From contig NZ_JAGQBX010000011.1 of assembly GCF_024345855.1 (NCBI RefSeq), positions 1-60,980 on the forward strand: a stretch of 60,980 nt of DNA. The letters run 5' to 3'. The notes beneath the pieces were generated by a model. It made no database searches and was not told where the DNA came from. It worked only from the letters and a program-made list of their open reading frames with translations. The position numbers were made by a program, and so were the translations under genes. Shown piece after piece: positions 19,015 to 27,525 of this stretch (the stretch's first letter is position 1; the number at the start of each line of letters is the position of its first letter). The DNA comes from Synechococcus sp. GreenBA-s (GTDB lineage: Bacteria; Cyanobacteriota; Cyanobacteriia; PCC-6307; Cyanobiaceae).

Positions 19015-19530
19015 TCAGGATGCCTGGGCGCCGGACCCGGAGCCAAGCTCCGGTGCCCGACTGCCCACCGGAGCGGCCGGGCCGGGCGCAGGCGCGAGGG
19101 CCTGGGGCTCGGGCCCCTCGGCCAGCCACTGCTCCAGCAGCAGGGCGGCGGCGGCACTGTCGAGGGCGCCGCTGCGGTCGCCGTGGAGGCCGTGGCGCTC
19201 GCCGGCGGCCCAGCTGCTGGCGTGTTCGTTCACGAAGGCCAGGGGCAGCCCCAGCTGGCGGGCGAGACGCTCGCCGTAGCGGCGGCAGTGTTCGGCCTGC
19301 TCCGTGGGCTGCTGGGCCGCATCCAGGGGCAGCCCCACCACCAGCGCCTGCACCCGGCGCCGCTCGATCAGGGGCTCCAGCAGGGCCAGGTCGGTGGGGA
19401 AGCGGCCCCGCCGCAACGCGGCCAGCGGCGTGACGGTGACTCCGAGGGGATCGCAGCCGGCCAGGCCGATGCGGCGGCGGCCCACGTCCAGGGCCAGCAC
19501 CGAGCGCGGCCGGGGGCCTTGGGCGGCCAT
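19015..19530 (-). CDS. ruvX: RuvX/YqgF-family putative Holliday junction resolvase
   Basis: An RNase H-fold nuclease of 171 residues, implicated in rRNA precursor 5' processing and possibly recombination. The N-terminal metal motif is VLALDVGRRRIGLA, the middle motif VVGLPLDAAQQPTEQA, then FVNEHASSWAAGE, and the last acidic residue is in LDSAAAALLLEQWL. The roughly 28-residue C-terminal tail is Pro/Gly/Ser-rich and beyond the usual 140-residue core. It starts four bases after the stop of the preceding gene, so the two are probably cotranscribed. Confidence 0.9.
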   Translation of the reverse strand: MAAQGPRPRSVLALDVGRRRIGLAGCDPLGVTVTPLAALRRGRFPTDLALLEPLIERRRVQALVVGLPLDAAQQPTEQAEHCRRYGERLARQLGLPLAFVNEHASSWAAGERHGLHGDRSGALDSAAAALLLEQWLAEGPEPQALAPAPGPAAPVGSRAPELGSGSGAQAS

Positions 19531-19534
19531 GGCG

Positions 19535-20653
19535 TCAGCGCCCCAGTGGTGTGGGCAGGGGCCGCTGGCGGGGCTGGAGCTGGCCGAGCACCGCGTCGAG
19601 GCGGCGGGCCACCGCCGCGCTGGGCTGGGGTGAATGGCGCCGCCAGACGCTGCGGGCCATCACCACCTCCTCGCCCTCGGGGGCCATGCCCAGGCTCTGC
19701 AGCCAGCGGCTGCGCTCGCTGTCGCCCATGTCGCTGCGCACGATCAGCTGCTCGCAGCCGGCGGCGCTGCGCTCCAGCAGCAGCTGCAGCGGGGCCCCGA
19801 GCAGGTGCTGCCAGCCCGGGTGCAGGGTGAGTTCGAGTTCCGGCAGGCCCCGGCTGCCGGGCCGCAGGCGCCGGGCCCCGGCCACGGCCGTCTGGCGGGA
19901 GGCGTCCACCAGCATCAGGCTGGGGCCCTGGCTCTGGTCGAGCAGATCCTCGACGCGTCGGTCCAGCAGCTGGCGCAGCTGGGCCGGCAGGGCCGCCTGC
20001 TCCAGGTGCCACATCAGGCCGGCCGTGCGGCGGGTGAGGGGCTGCAGCTGCAGATCGGCCGGCAGGGCCTGCAGCTGGCATTCCGCCTCGCCGCCGCCGG
20101 GCTGGGGCTGCCAGCGCCAGAGGGTCTCGTGGCGCAGGGGCTGGAAGCCCTGCTGGCGCAGCAGGGCCAGGCGGGCGTCGTCGCAGCTGGAGCTGGTGGC
20201 GATCCAGCTGGCGGCGCTGCGGCTGCGCTGGATCGCCTCGCGCACCAGGGCCGACTCCAGGGCCATGCGGCCCGCTTCAGCGGCGGCCAGCACGGCTTCG
20301 CTGCTGCGCAGGTGCAGCAGCTGCCAGCAGCTGCCGCTGCGGTTGAGCCGCTCGCTCACGATCAGCCCCAGGGGCCGCTGCGGGTCGCGGTAGGCGAGCA
20401 GCACCGTGGGCGCCAGGGCACGGCGCGCCACCAGGCTGCGCAGCAGCCACTCGGGCCCCTGCAGCAGCAGGGACCGCTGCAGGAGCGGCTGTAGATCAAG
20501 GAAGGCGGGGTCGTGCAGCAGGGGCAGGTGCCAGCCCTGCAGGGGCTCGATCCGCAGCGGTGGCAGGGGGTCAGCGGCGGGCACGCCGGCCGCCCCGCCG
20601 GCGGGGCCGGCCGATGGCTGGCTGCTGCTCGGGACCGCTCGGGTGGTCGACAC
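19535..20653 (-). CDS. Uncharacterised cyanobacterial protein, acetyltransferase-like
   Basis: About 372 residues if started at the GTG at 20653; the open frame runs to 20809, but that would overlap the upstream gene. The N-terminal 20 or so residues are low complexity, and conserved-looking sequence begins at LRIEPLQGWHLPLLHDP. Two repeated segments (VLLAYRDPQRPLGLIVSERLNR and MLVDASRQTAVAGARRL) look like the central strands of GNAT folds, and the C-terminal half has LLERSAAGCEQLIVRSD. No catalytic assignment can be made, and the GNAT suggestion is tentative. Four bases ahead of ruvX. Confidence 0.65.
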   Translation of the reverse strand: MSTTRAVPSSSQPSAGPAGGAAGVPAADPLPPLRIEPLQGWHLPLLHDPAFLDLQPLLQRSLLLQGPEWLLRSLVARRALAPTVLLAYRDPQRPLGLIVSERLNRSGSCWQLLHLRSSEAVLAAAEAGRMALESALVREAIQRSRSAASWIATSSSCDDARLALLRQQGFQPLRHETLWRWQPQPGGGEAECQLQALPADLQLQPLTRRTAGLMWHLEQAALPAQLRQLLDRRVEDLLDQSQGPSLMLVDASRQTAVAGARRLRPGSRGLPELELTLHPGWQHLLGAPLQLLLERSAAGCEQLIVRSDMGDSERSRWLQSLGMAPEGEEVVMARSVWRRHSPQPSAAVARRLDAVLGQLQPRQRPLPTPLGR

Positions 20654-20723
20654 GCTTGCGCTCGGCAGGGGGTTACGGCCCCGCTCGACAGGCCTCACCC
20701 CCCATCGTATGGGGCCGGGCCGG

Positions 20724-21899
20724 CTATGGGCGCACCAGCACCAGCGGCGTGCGCTCGTTGGCGTTGCCGGCGGGGTTGGGCCTGAGGGCCCGCTGCAGCA
20801 GCGCCTCATCCGTGCCGGGGCTGGCGGCCAGCACCTTCACCCGGCCCAGGTCGTTCACATCCACCACGGCCACGGCCACCCCGAGCTCGGCGGCGAGCTG
20901 GGCGCAGATGGTGGCGGGCTGATCCGGGCCCAGCACGATGGTCTGGTCGTAGGGGGGCGTGGTGCCGGTGATGTCGTCGATCAGGCGGGCCTGATCCCCC
21001 GCCAGCCGGTAGAACCAGCCCTTGAGGCCCACCAGCTTGAGGCCGGTGCCCACCAGCCAGGCCACCAGCACCCGGGCCGGACCCGCCACATCGATCAGGC
21101 TCTGCAGGCCGCAGGCGGAGGCCAGGGAGCTGGTGGGGTGGAACACCCGGCAGAGCAGGCGCGCCAGGGCCGAGGGCTGCACCGTTTCCGGGTGGTGGTA
21201 GCGGCCCTGGATCACCGCCAGCGGCGTCTCGCCGATGGTGAGGATGTCGCCTGGCTGGAGCACGGCGCCGGCGTAGTGGCGCAGCACCTCCGCCGGATCG
21301 TCGAGCACGCCGAGCAGGTGGGTGCGGATCGGCAGCACCTGGCAGTGATCGCCCGCGCGCCACTGGGCATTGCCCGGGGTGGTGGCGGCGGGCCGGCGCA
21401 GGGGCACCAGAACCGCGTCGCGGCGCCGCAGTCGCCCGAAGGGCCCGTAGTTCATCCAGAGGACCTCCACCCAGAGGGTGTCCAGCAGCCCCTTGAGGTC
21501 CACATCGGCGGGGGCCGTGATCTTCAGGCGCACCTTGGCCTCGGTGCTCTTGCGGCCCTTGACGATGTAGGCGAACCAGTAGCCGTCGGCCCGCGCCGGT
21601 TCATCCGGATGGTTGGCGATGATCTCGCTGCTGATCCGCACGGCCTTGAGGTCGCCGCGGCCCAGCAGGGTGGGCTTCAGGCTGATCTCCGGCACGAACA
21701 CCTCCATGCGGGGATGGGGGTTGGCGATGGTGAGCGTGCCCTTCACCAGCACCCCGTCGTCCTGGCGCAGCACCTTCCAGGCGCCGGAGCGCAGCTCCAG
21801 GGGAGAGGCGGGCCGCAGCCGGTGGCGCAGTTCGAGCCAGAGCAGGCTCAGGCCGAACAGCAGCAGCGCGATCAGCAGAACGGAAAACAGCGGGGCCAC
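20724..21899 (-). CDS. F420-0:gamma-glutamyl ligase-like membrane-anchored protein
   Basis: 391 residues with a single N-terminal membrane helix (about residues 2-22), then a beta-rich domain (VLVKGTLTIANPHPRMEVFVPE). The C-terminal part resembles CofE-type ligases (HYAGAVLQPGDILTIGETPLAVIQGR, GLQSLIDVAGPARVLVAW, VDVNDLGRVKVLA). Proteins of this type in cyanobacteria are usually called F420-0:gamma-glutamyl ligase, but most cyanobacteria are not known to make F420, so the true substrate is open. Divergent from the PIN-PhoH gene across 133 bases. Confidence 0.75.
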   Translation of the reverse strand: MAPLFSVLLIALLLFGLSLLWLELRHRLRPASPLELRSGAWKVLRQDDGVLVKGTLTIANPHPRMEVFVPEISLKPTLLGRGDLKAVRISSEIIANHPDEPARADGYWFAYIVKGRKSTEAKVRLKITAPADVDLKGLLDTLWVEVLWMNYGPFGRLRRRDAVLVPLRRPAATTPGNAQWRAGDHCQVLPIRTHLLGVLDDPAEVLRHYAGAVLQPGDILTIGETPLAVIQGRYHHPETVQPSALARLLCRVFHPTSSLASACGLQSLIDVAGPARVLVAWLVGTGLKLVGLKGWFYRLAGDQARLIDDITGTTPPYDQTIVLGPDQPATICAQLAAELGVAVAVVDVNDLGRVKVLAASPGTDEALLQRALRPNPAGNANERTPLVLVRP

Positions 21900-22032
21900 G
21901 CCGGAGCTTCAGGGACCGCCGGAGCGTAGGCCGCGCCGCCGGCGGCGGCCCTGATTGCGGCGGTTGGTGGCGGGGGCGTTGCCGGCTGGATCAAGCGCCG
22001 TACGGTGCGATCAACGCCGCTGGAGCGGGCCC

Positions 22033-23451
22033 ATGCGCAAGACCTACGTTCTCGACACGAACGTTCTGCTGCACGACCCCCAGGCCCTCACCCGCTTCCA
22101 GGACAACGCGATCGTGATCCCCATCGAGGTGGTGGAGGAGATCGACCGCTTCAAGCGCGATCCGGCCGAGAAGGGGCACAACGCCCGGCAGGTGTCGCGG
22201 CTGCTGGACGCCCTGCGCGAGAAGGGCAACCTGGCCGACGGCGTGCCGATCGATGCGGACAGTGGCGGCACCCTGCAGGTGGTGTTCTGCCGGCGCGAGA
22301 CCCTCGATCAGCTGCCCCCGGAACTCAAGGGGGGAAACGGCGACAACAACATCCTGGCGGTGGCGCTGGAGCAGCTGCGCCAGGGGGTGATCGGCGGCGA
22401 CAAGCAGCCGGTGGTGCTGGTCACCAAGGACACGAACCTGCGCATCAAGGCCGATGCGGTGGGCCTGACCGCCCAGGACTACACCACCGACAAGGTGACG
22501 ATCGCCGACCTCTACCCCGGGGTGTGCGATCTGCCCGTGACCGCCCAGCAGATGGAGGCGATCAAGGGGGAGGGTGGACTGCCCCTTGCCGAGGTCCAGG
22601 CGGCGCTGGAGGCCACGGGCCTCTCCCTGCAGGCCAACGAGGGCGTGACCCTGGTGGATGAGCTGCAGCCGGGCCACACGCTGCTGGCCCGCTACGACGG
22701 CAGGCGTGGCGCCCTGGTTCCGCTGCAGCGGGTGCAGCGGGCGCGGCTGGGGCGGATCAGTGCCCGCAACCGCGAGCAGACCTTCGCCCTGGACCTGCTG
22801 CTGGATCCGGCGATCCAGCTGCTCACGCTGGTGGGCAAGGCCGGCACCGGCAAGACGCTGCTGGCCCTGGCGGCCGGTCTGCACCAGGTGGCCGATGAGC
22901 ACCTCTACGACCGGATGCTGGTGACGCGGCCGGTGATCTCCCTGGGCAAGGAGATCGGCTTCCTGCCTGGCACCCTCGAGGAAAAGATGGGCCCCTGGAT
23001 GCAGCCGATCGTCGACAACCTCGACTTCCTGCTGGGCCGCAGTGCGGAGGAGGAGGGGCGTACTGCGGGTCGCAGCGGCACTGCCGGCCGGCCCGGTGGC
23101 CATCGCGCGCCCCGCAGCAACTGGACCGACCTCAAGGGCATGGGCCTGCTGGAAGTGGAGGCGATCAGCTACATCCGCGGTCGCTCGATTCCGCGCCAGT
23201 TCATGGTGGTGGACGAGGCCCAGAACCTCACCCCCCATGAGGTGAAGACGATCGTGACGCGGGTGGGCGAAGGCACCAAGATCGTGCTCACCGGTGATCC
23301 CTACCAGATCGATAACCCCTACGTGGACGCCGAGAGCAACGGCCTCACCTGGCTGGTGGAGCGATTCAAGGGGCAGACCCTCGCCGGCCACGTGACACTG
23401 GTGCGCGGTGAGCGCTCCGAACTGGCGGAGCTGGCGGCGAATTTGCTGTGA
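22033..23451 (+). CDS. PIN-domain PhoH-family ATPase
   Basis: 472 residues from the ATG at 22033 (MRKTYVLDTNVLLHDP). The first 130 or so residues form a PIN nuclease domain with the acidic residues in LDTNVLLHDP, EVVEEIDRFK and VTKDTNLRIKA. The C-terminal PhoH ATPase has Walker [13 protein letters not shown] and Walker B VVDEAQNLTPHE, followed by KIVLTGDPYQID. Related PIN-PhoH proteins act as RNA helicase/ribonucleases. A roughly 25-residue Gly/Arg-rich stretch (EEGRTAGRSGTAGRPGGHR) sits in the ATPase domain at a variable loop. An in-frame extension upstream to 21955 is not convincing. Confidence 0.93.
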   Translation: MRKTYVLDTNVLLHDPQALTRFQDNAIVIPIEVVEEIDRFKRDPAEKGHNARQVSRLLDALREKGNLADGVPIDADSGGTLQVVFCRRETLDQLPPELKGGNGDNNILAVALEQLRQGVIGGDKQPVVLVTKDTNLRIKADAVGLTAQDYTTDKVTIADLYPGVCDLPVTAQQMEAIKGEGGLPLAEVQAALEATGLSLQANEGVTLVDELQPGHTLLARYDGRRGALVPLQRVQRARLGRISARNREQTFALDLLLDPAIQLLTLVGKAGTGKTLLALAAGLHQVADEHLYDRMLVTRPVISLGKEIGFLPGTLEEKMGPWMQPIVDNLDFLLGRSAEEEGRTAGRSGTAGRPGGHRAPRSNWTDLKGMGLLEVEAISYIRGRSIPRQFMVVDEAQNLTPHEVKTIVTRVGEGTKIVLTGDPYQIDNPYVDAESNGLTWLVERFKGQTLAGHVTLVRGERSELAELAANLL

Positions 23452-23508
23452 GCTCTGGCGCCACCTGCCCCTTGCGCCTACGGTCGCCTGACTTCGGCGG
23501 CTCCGTGC

Positions 23509-24840
23509 ATGCAGGTCCCCCTACTGCTGCTCGAGCTGGGCGGCCACAGCGTGGAGGTGGCCCACACCCTGATCGAGGTGGGGCGTTTCGGCCTGATCGT
23601 GCTGGCGGCCCGCGCCCTGGCGGAGCTGATGGTGCGGCTGCAGCTGCCCACGATCCTGGGCGAGCTGCTGGCGGGCGTGCTGATCGGCCTCTCGGGCCTG
23701 CACCTGATCCTGCCGCCCGAACTCGGGGCCCAGCTCAACGGTTCCCTGGTGGCGGCGGTGGCGGGCCTGTCGCACCTGGCGCCGGATCAGGTGAGTGCCC
23801 TCTACAACGACAGCTTCGCCAACCTGCAGTCGGTCTCGCGCCTCGGCCTCTATGCGCTGCTGTTCCTCACGGGCCTGGAGTGTGAGCTGGAGGGGCTGAT
23901 CGCCGTGGCGGCCCAGGCCATCGGCGTGGCGCTCACCGGGGTACTGCTGCCCCTGGTCCTCGGCACCGCCGGGCTGCACCTGCTGTTCCACGTGCCGCTG
24001 CTGCCGGCCCTGTTCGCCGGTGCCGCCATGACGGCCACCAGCATCGGCATCACCGCCAGCGTGTTCGGGGAGCTGGGGGTGCTCAAGAGTCGCGAGGGCC
24101 AGATCGTGATCGGCGCCGCCGTGCTCGATGACATCCTCGGCATCGTGATTCTCGCGGTGGTGGTGTCCCTGGCGGCGGGGGGCAGCATCAGCGCCGGCCC
24201 GATCCTGCAGTTGCTGGCGGCCGCCGCCGTGTTCGTGGCGGTGTCGCTGCTGCTGAGCCGCCAGGCGGCGCCGCTGTTCGACGGCCTGCTCGATCGGCTG
24301 CAGGCCCCGGGCGAGGCGGTGGCGGTGGCCTTCCTGGTGCTGTGCCTCGGCTGTTTCGCCGCCCAGGCCATCGGCCTGGAGGCGGCCCTGGGGGCCTTCG
24401 CCGCCGGACTGGTGCTGAGCAACTCGCGCCATGCCCATGCCATCGAGGCGGCGATCCAGCCGTTGGTGGCGCTGTTCGCCACCGTGTTCTTCGTGCTGAT
24501 CGGCACCACCATGGATCTGGCGGTGCTCAACCCGCTGGAGCCGGCCAACCGCGAGGGCCTCGTGGTGGCGGCCTTCCTGCTGGTGATCGCCGTGCTCACC
24601 AAGCTGACGGCGGGCTTCAGCTACCGCTCCGCCGAGCCCACCAACCGCTGGCTGGTGGGGCTGGGCATGATGCCCCGGGGGGAGGTGGGCCTGATCTTCC
24701 TGGGCCTCGGCAGCCAGGCGGGCCTGCTCAACCCGGCGCTGGAGGCGGCGATCCTGATCATGGTGATCGGCACCACTTTCCTGGCGCCGGTGCTGCTGCG
24801 GCTGGTGCTGCGTCCAGCTCAGCCGGCCGCCACCGGCTGA
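23509..24840 (+). CDS. CPA2-family monovalent cation:proton antiporter
   Basis: 443 residues, about twelve hydrophobic helices, of the KefB/NapA-like Na+(K+)/H+ exchanger family. Visible features are the early LPTILGELLAGVLIGLSGL, TATSIGITASVFGELG, and the acidic pair in AAVLDDILGIVIL (about residue 207), expected to be the ion-binding aspartates. The late GLGMMPRGEVGLIFLGLG is also present. There is no C-terminal RCK/TrkA-N domain. ATG at 23509, 57 bases after the PhoH-like gene. The last 22 bases overlap the convergent gene. Confidence 0.92.
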   Translation: MQVPLLLLELGGHSVEVAHTLIEVGRFGLIVLAARALAELMVRLQLPTILGELLAGVLIGLSGLHLILPPELGAQLNGSLVAAVAGLSHLAPDQVSALYNDSFANLQSVSRLGLYALLFLTGLECELEGLIAVAAQAIGVALTGVLLPLVLGTAGLHLLFHVPLLPALFAGAAMTATSIGITASVFGELGVLKSREGQIVIGAAVLDDILGIVILAVVVSLAAGGSISAGPILQLLAAAAVFVAVSLLLSRQAAPLFDGLLDRLQAPGEAVAVAFLVLCLGCFAAQAIGLEAALGAFAAGLVLSNSRHAHAIEAAIQPLVALFATVFFVLIGTTMDLAVLNPLEPANREGLVVAAFLLVIAVLTKLTAGFSYRSAEPTNRWLVGLGMMPRGEVGLIFLGLGSQAGLLNPALEAAILIMVIGTTFLAPVLLRLVLRPAQPAATG

Positions 24841-25340
24841 CAGCGGCCATCCATCATCACCTCCCCCGGCTGGCCTCCCTTCGTGAGGGCCTGCTCCCGG
24901 AAGGTGAGGCGATGGCGGTCGATCGTGGTGCGGTGCTCCACGTCGTGACGACGGTCGATATGGACCACCATCGGGGCGGCCACGGGAGGGATGCCCAGCT
25001 CCCGTTCTTCCCGGCTGCCCATCCCCAGGCCAGCCTCATCGCTGTCGTTGTCGCTGAGGTGGAAGCTGTTGGACTCCTTCTCCAGAAAGGTGATCTGATC
25101 GCGGGACGTCTCAACAGGCAGGGTCTGGCCATCGGCGAAGCGCACCCGATCCTCGCCTCGGCCCACGGTGACCCGGAAATTGATCAGCCCCTTGGGATCG
25201 TCCCGATGGCGACAGATCAGCGACTGGGGCCCCACGGGATCCCAGCTCCTCACGGCCAGCACCACCAGGGCGACGCCAGCGGTGATCAGCAGCAGGCCGG
25301 ACCTGCTGATCGTGAACTGCCGCAGATCCGGGATGGCCAT
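24819..25340 (-). CDS. Uncharacterised single-pass membrane protein
   Basis: 173 residues. One N-terminal helix (SGLLLITAGVALVVLAV, about residues 14-30) is followed by a soluble, charge-rich domain containing ICRHRDDPKGLINFRVTV and two His/Arg-rich stretches. I do not recognise a family. The sequence is notably less GC-biased in its third positions than the neighbours. It overlaps the 3' end of the antiporter gene by 22 bases in the opposite direction. An AGGATC element precedes the ATG. Confidence 0.6.
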   Translation of the reverse strand: MAIPDLRQFTISRSGLLLITAGVALVVLAVRSWDPVGPQSLICRHRDDPKGLINFRVTVGRGEDRVRFADGQTLPVETSRDQITFLEKESNSFHLSDNDSDEAGLGMGSREERELGIPPVAAPMVVHIDRRHDVEHRTTIDRHRLTFREQALTKGGQPGEVMMDGRCQPVAAG

Positions 25341-25421
25341 GCTGATCCTGCGGTCCCTCGCCCATGCTGCTTCGGCCGGGCGGCTCCTGGCAACGAGGCC
25401 AACGCCAGGCCCGCCCCTGCC

Positions 25422-26804
25422 TCACACCATCTGCTGGGGCTGCACCCACCGGTCGAACTCCTCGGCGCTGATCTCGCCGAGCACCAGGGCGGCTTCCTTG
25501 AGGCTGAGCTGGTGGTTGTGGGCGTGCTTGGCGATGGCGCTGGCCCGGTCGTAGCCGATGGCGGGGGTGAGCGCCGTCACCAGCATCAGGCTCTGATCCA
25601 GCAGCGTCTCGATGCGGGCCTCATTGGCCTGCAGCCCCTCGATGCAGTGCTCCCGGAAGCTGCGGCAGGCACCGGCCAGCAGTTCGATGCTCTCGAGCAC
25701 GTTGTGGGCGATCACGGGCTTGAACACGTTCAGTTCGAAATTGCCCTGGCTGGCGGCCAGTTGAACGGCGGTGTTGTTGCCCATGACCTGCACGGCCACC
25801 ATCGTGAGGCTCTCGCACTGGGTGGGATTCACCTTGCCCGGCATGATCGAGGAGCCCGGTTCGTTCTCCGGCAGCACCAGTTCCCCCAGGCCGCAGCGGG
25901 GGCCGCTGCCCAGCCAGCGGATGTCGTTGGCGATCTTCATCAGGCTGCCGGCCAGCACCGTGAGGGCGCCGTGGGCCATCGCCAGCCCCTCGTGGCCGGC
26001 CAGGGCCTGGAACTTGTTGGGGGCGCTGCTGAAGGCCGTGCCCAGCCGCTCGCCCAGCCGCTTCGCCACCAGCTCGCCGAAGCCCTTTGGGGCATTGAGG
26101 CCCGTGCCCACGGCCGTGCCGCCGATGGCCAGCTCGCGCACGGCCGGCAGGCTGGCGTCGATCGCGTCGAGCCCGAGGCGCAGCTGGGCCACGTAGCCGC
26201 CGAACTCCTGGCCCAGGCTCAGGGGCACCGCGTCCTGCAGGTGGGTGCGCCCGATCTTGATGATCTCCGCATAGGCCGTGGCCTTGGCCTGCAGGGCCCC
26301 CATCAGCCCCTGCAGCGCCGGCAGCAGCTGGCGCTCCAGCTCCAGCACCACCGCCACGTGCATCGCCGCCGGGAAGGTGTCGTTGCTCGACTGGCTCAGG
26401 TTCACGTGGTCGTTGGGGTGCACCGGCCGCTTGCTGCCGAGCTCGCCGCCGAGGGCCTCGATCGCCCGGTTGGCGATCACCTCGTTGGCGTTCATGTTGC
26501 TCTGGGTGCCCGAGCCCGTCTGCCACACCTTGAGCGGGAATTCGGCATCCAGGGCGCCGGCGGCCACCTCCTCGGCGGCGGCCACGATCGCCGAGCAGAG
26601 CTCAGGGTCGAGCTTGCCCAGATCGCGGTTCACCTCGGCGCAGGCGGCCTTGAGCTGGCCGAAGGCGTGCACCACCGGCAGCGGCATGCGCTGGCCGAAG
26701 GGGAAGTTGTGGATCGAGCGCTCGGTCTGGGCGCCCCAGTAGTGCTGGGCCGGCACCGCCACGGCGCCGAGGCTGTCGGTTTCGATCCGGGTGGCAGGGC
26801 TCAT
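25422..26804 (-). CDS. fumC: Class II fumarate hydratase
   Basis: Interconverts fumarate and malate; homotetramer, no iron-sulfur cluster. 460 residues. The family signature [15 protein letters not shown] is at about residue 318. [28 protein letters not shown] and [16 protein letters not shown] are all intact, covering the active-site regions of the superfamily. ATG at 26804. It stands between the thioredoxin-like gene upstream and an unknown membrane-protein gene downstream on the same strand. Confidence 0.97.
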   Translation of the reverse strand: MSPATRIETDSLGAVAVPAQHYWGAQTERSIHNFPFGQRMPLPVVHAFGQLKAACAEVNRDLGKLDPELCSAIVAAAEEVAAGALDAEFPLKVWQTGSGTQSNMNANEVIANRAIEALGGELGSKRPVHPNDHVNLSQSSNDTFPAAMHVAVVLELERQLLPALQGLMGALQAKATAYAEIIKIGRTHLQDAVPLSLGQEFGGYVAQLRLGLDAIDASLPAVRELAIGGTAVGTGLNAPKGFGELVAKRLGERLGTAFSSAPNKFQALAGHEGLAMAHGALTVLAGSLMKIANDIRWLGSGPRCGLGELVLPENEPGSSIMPGKVNPTQCESLTMVAVQVMGNNTAVQLAASQGNFELNVFKPVIAHNVLESIELLAGACRSFREHCIEGLQANEARIETLLDQSLMLVTALTPAIGYDRASAIAKHAHNHQLSLKEAALVLGEISAEEFDRWVQPQQMV

Positions 26805-26893
26805 GGCGGGCGGGTCGCTGGTGGGCGCCGTGGGTAGCAGCGGCTGGCGCGCTGGTGGAGGCGGCGTTGGGCGGCCGCTGGGGCCGGCTGGTT

Positions 26894-27466
26894 TCAGTTG
26901 GAGAACACGATCTCGCTGTTCAGCTCATTCACCTCGCGGCTGACGCTGGCCTTGGAGTCGCCCTGGGGTTTAAGGCCCGTCACCGTGGTGAGGGCGGCGT
27001 TGATCGCGTTGATGTCCACCGGCCCCGTGGCGTCGTACACCGGCTGGCCATCGCTGCCGAACACCAGCACCTGGGGAATCACCCCCTTCCAGTAGTGGCC
27101 TGGTTCGCCGGCGCCGGGGTCGGGGCGACCCTGCAGCGGGTCGGTGGTCACGAGGATCAGCTCGACGCTGCGACCCCAGAGGCGCTGCAGCTCGTTGAAC
27201 ACCACGGCGTTCTGCTTGCTCACCGCGGCGTCGTCGAGGAAGTAGGCCAGCACCACCGGCCTGTGTTCGGCCAGGGCATCAGCCAGGCTGCTGCGGGGCG
27301 GCACCAGCGAGCCGTTGCCGGCGTAGAGGGCGTAGATGTTGCCGTCGTAGCTGTTGGTGTCGCGGGCGGCCCAGGCCGGGGCCGCGGGCAGGGCCCAGCT
27401 CAGCACCAGGGCGAGGGCGATGCCGAGGACACGAACCAGGGGGCGAACCAGGAAACCGGGGATCAA
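26894..27466 (-). CDS. Thioredoxin-like exported/thylakoid protein
   Basis: 190 residues. A signal or membrane-anchor segment ([21 protein letters not shown], cleavage near residue 33) is followed by the stretch [19 protein letters not shown], which I associate with a cyanobacterial/plastid family annotated as a thylakoid photosystem I accumulation factor. The rest resembles a thioredoxin fold ([35 protein letters not shown]) without a CxxC active site. A lumenal or thylakoid chaperone-like role is plausible, not shown. Cotranscription with the downstream fumC gene is possible. Confidence 0.72.
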   Translation of the reverse strand: MIPGFLVRPLVRVLGIALALVLSWALPAAPAWAARDTNSYDGNIYALYAGNGSLVPPRSSLADALAEHRPVVLAYFLDDAAVSKQNAVVFNELQRLWGRSVELILVTTDPLQGRPDPGAGEPGHYWKGVIPQVLVFGSDGQPVYDATGPVDINAINAALTTVTGLKPQGDSKASVSREVNELNSEIVFSN

Positions 27467-27525
27467 CGGGCCGAGCCGGAGGGTGGGGCCATTGTGACGT
27501 GCAGCCGCGGGGGGCTGGGCCGGGC

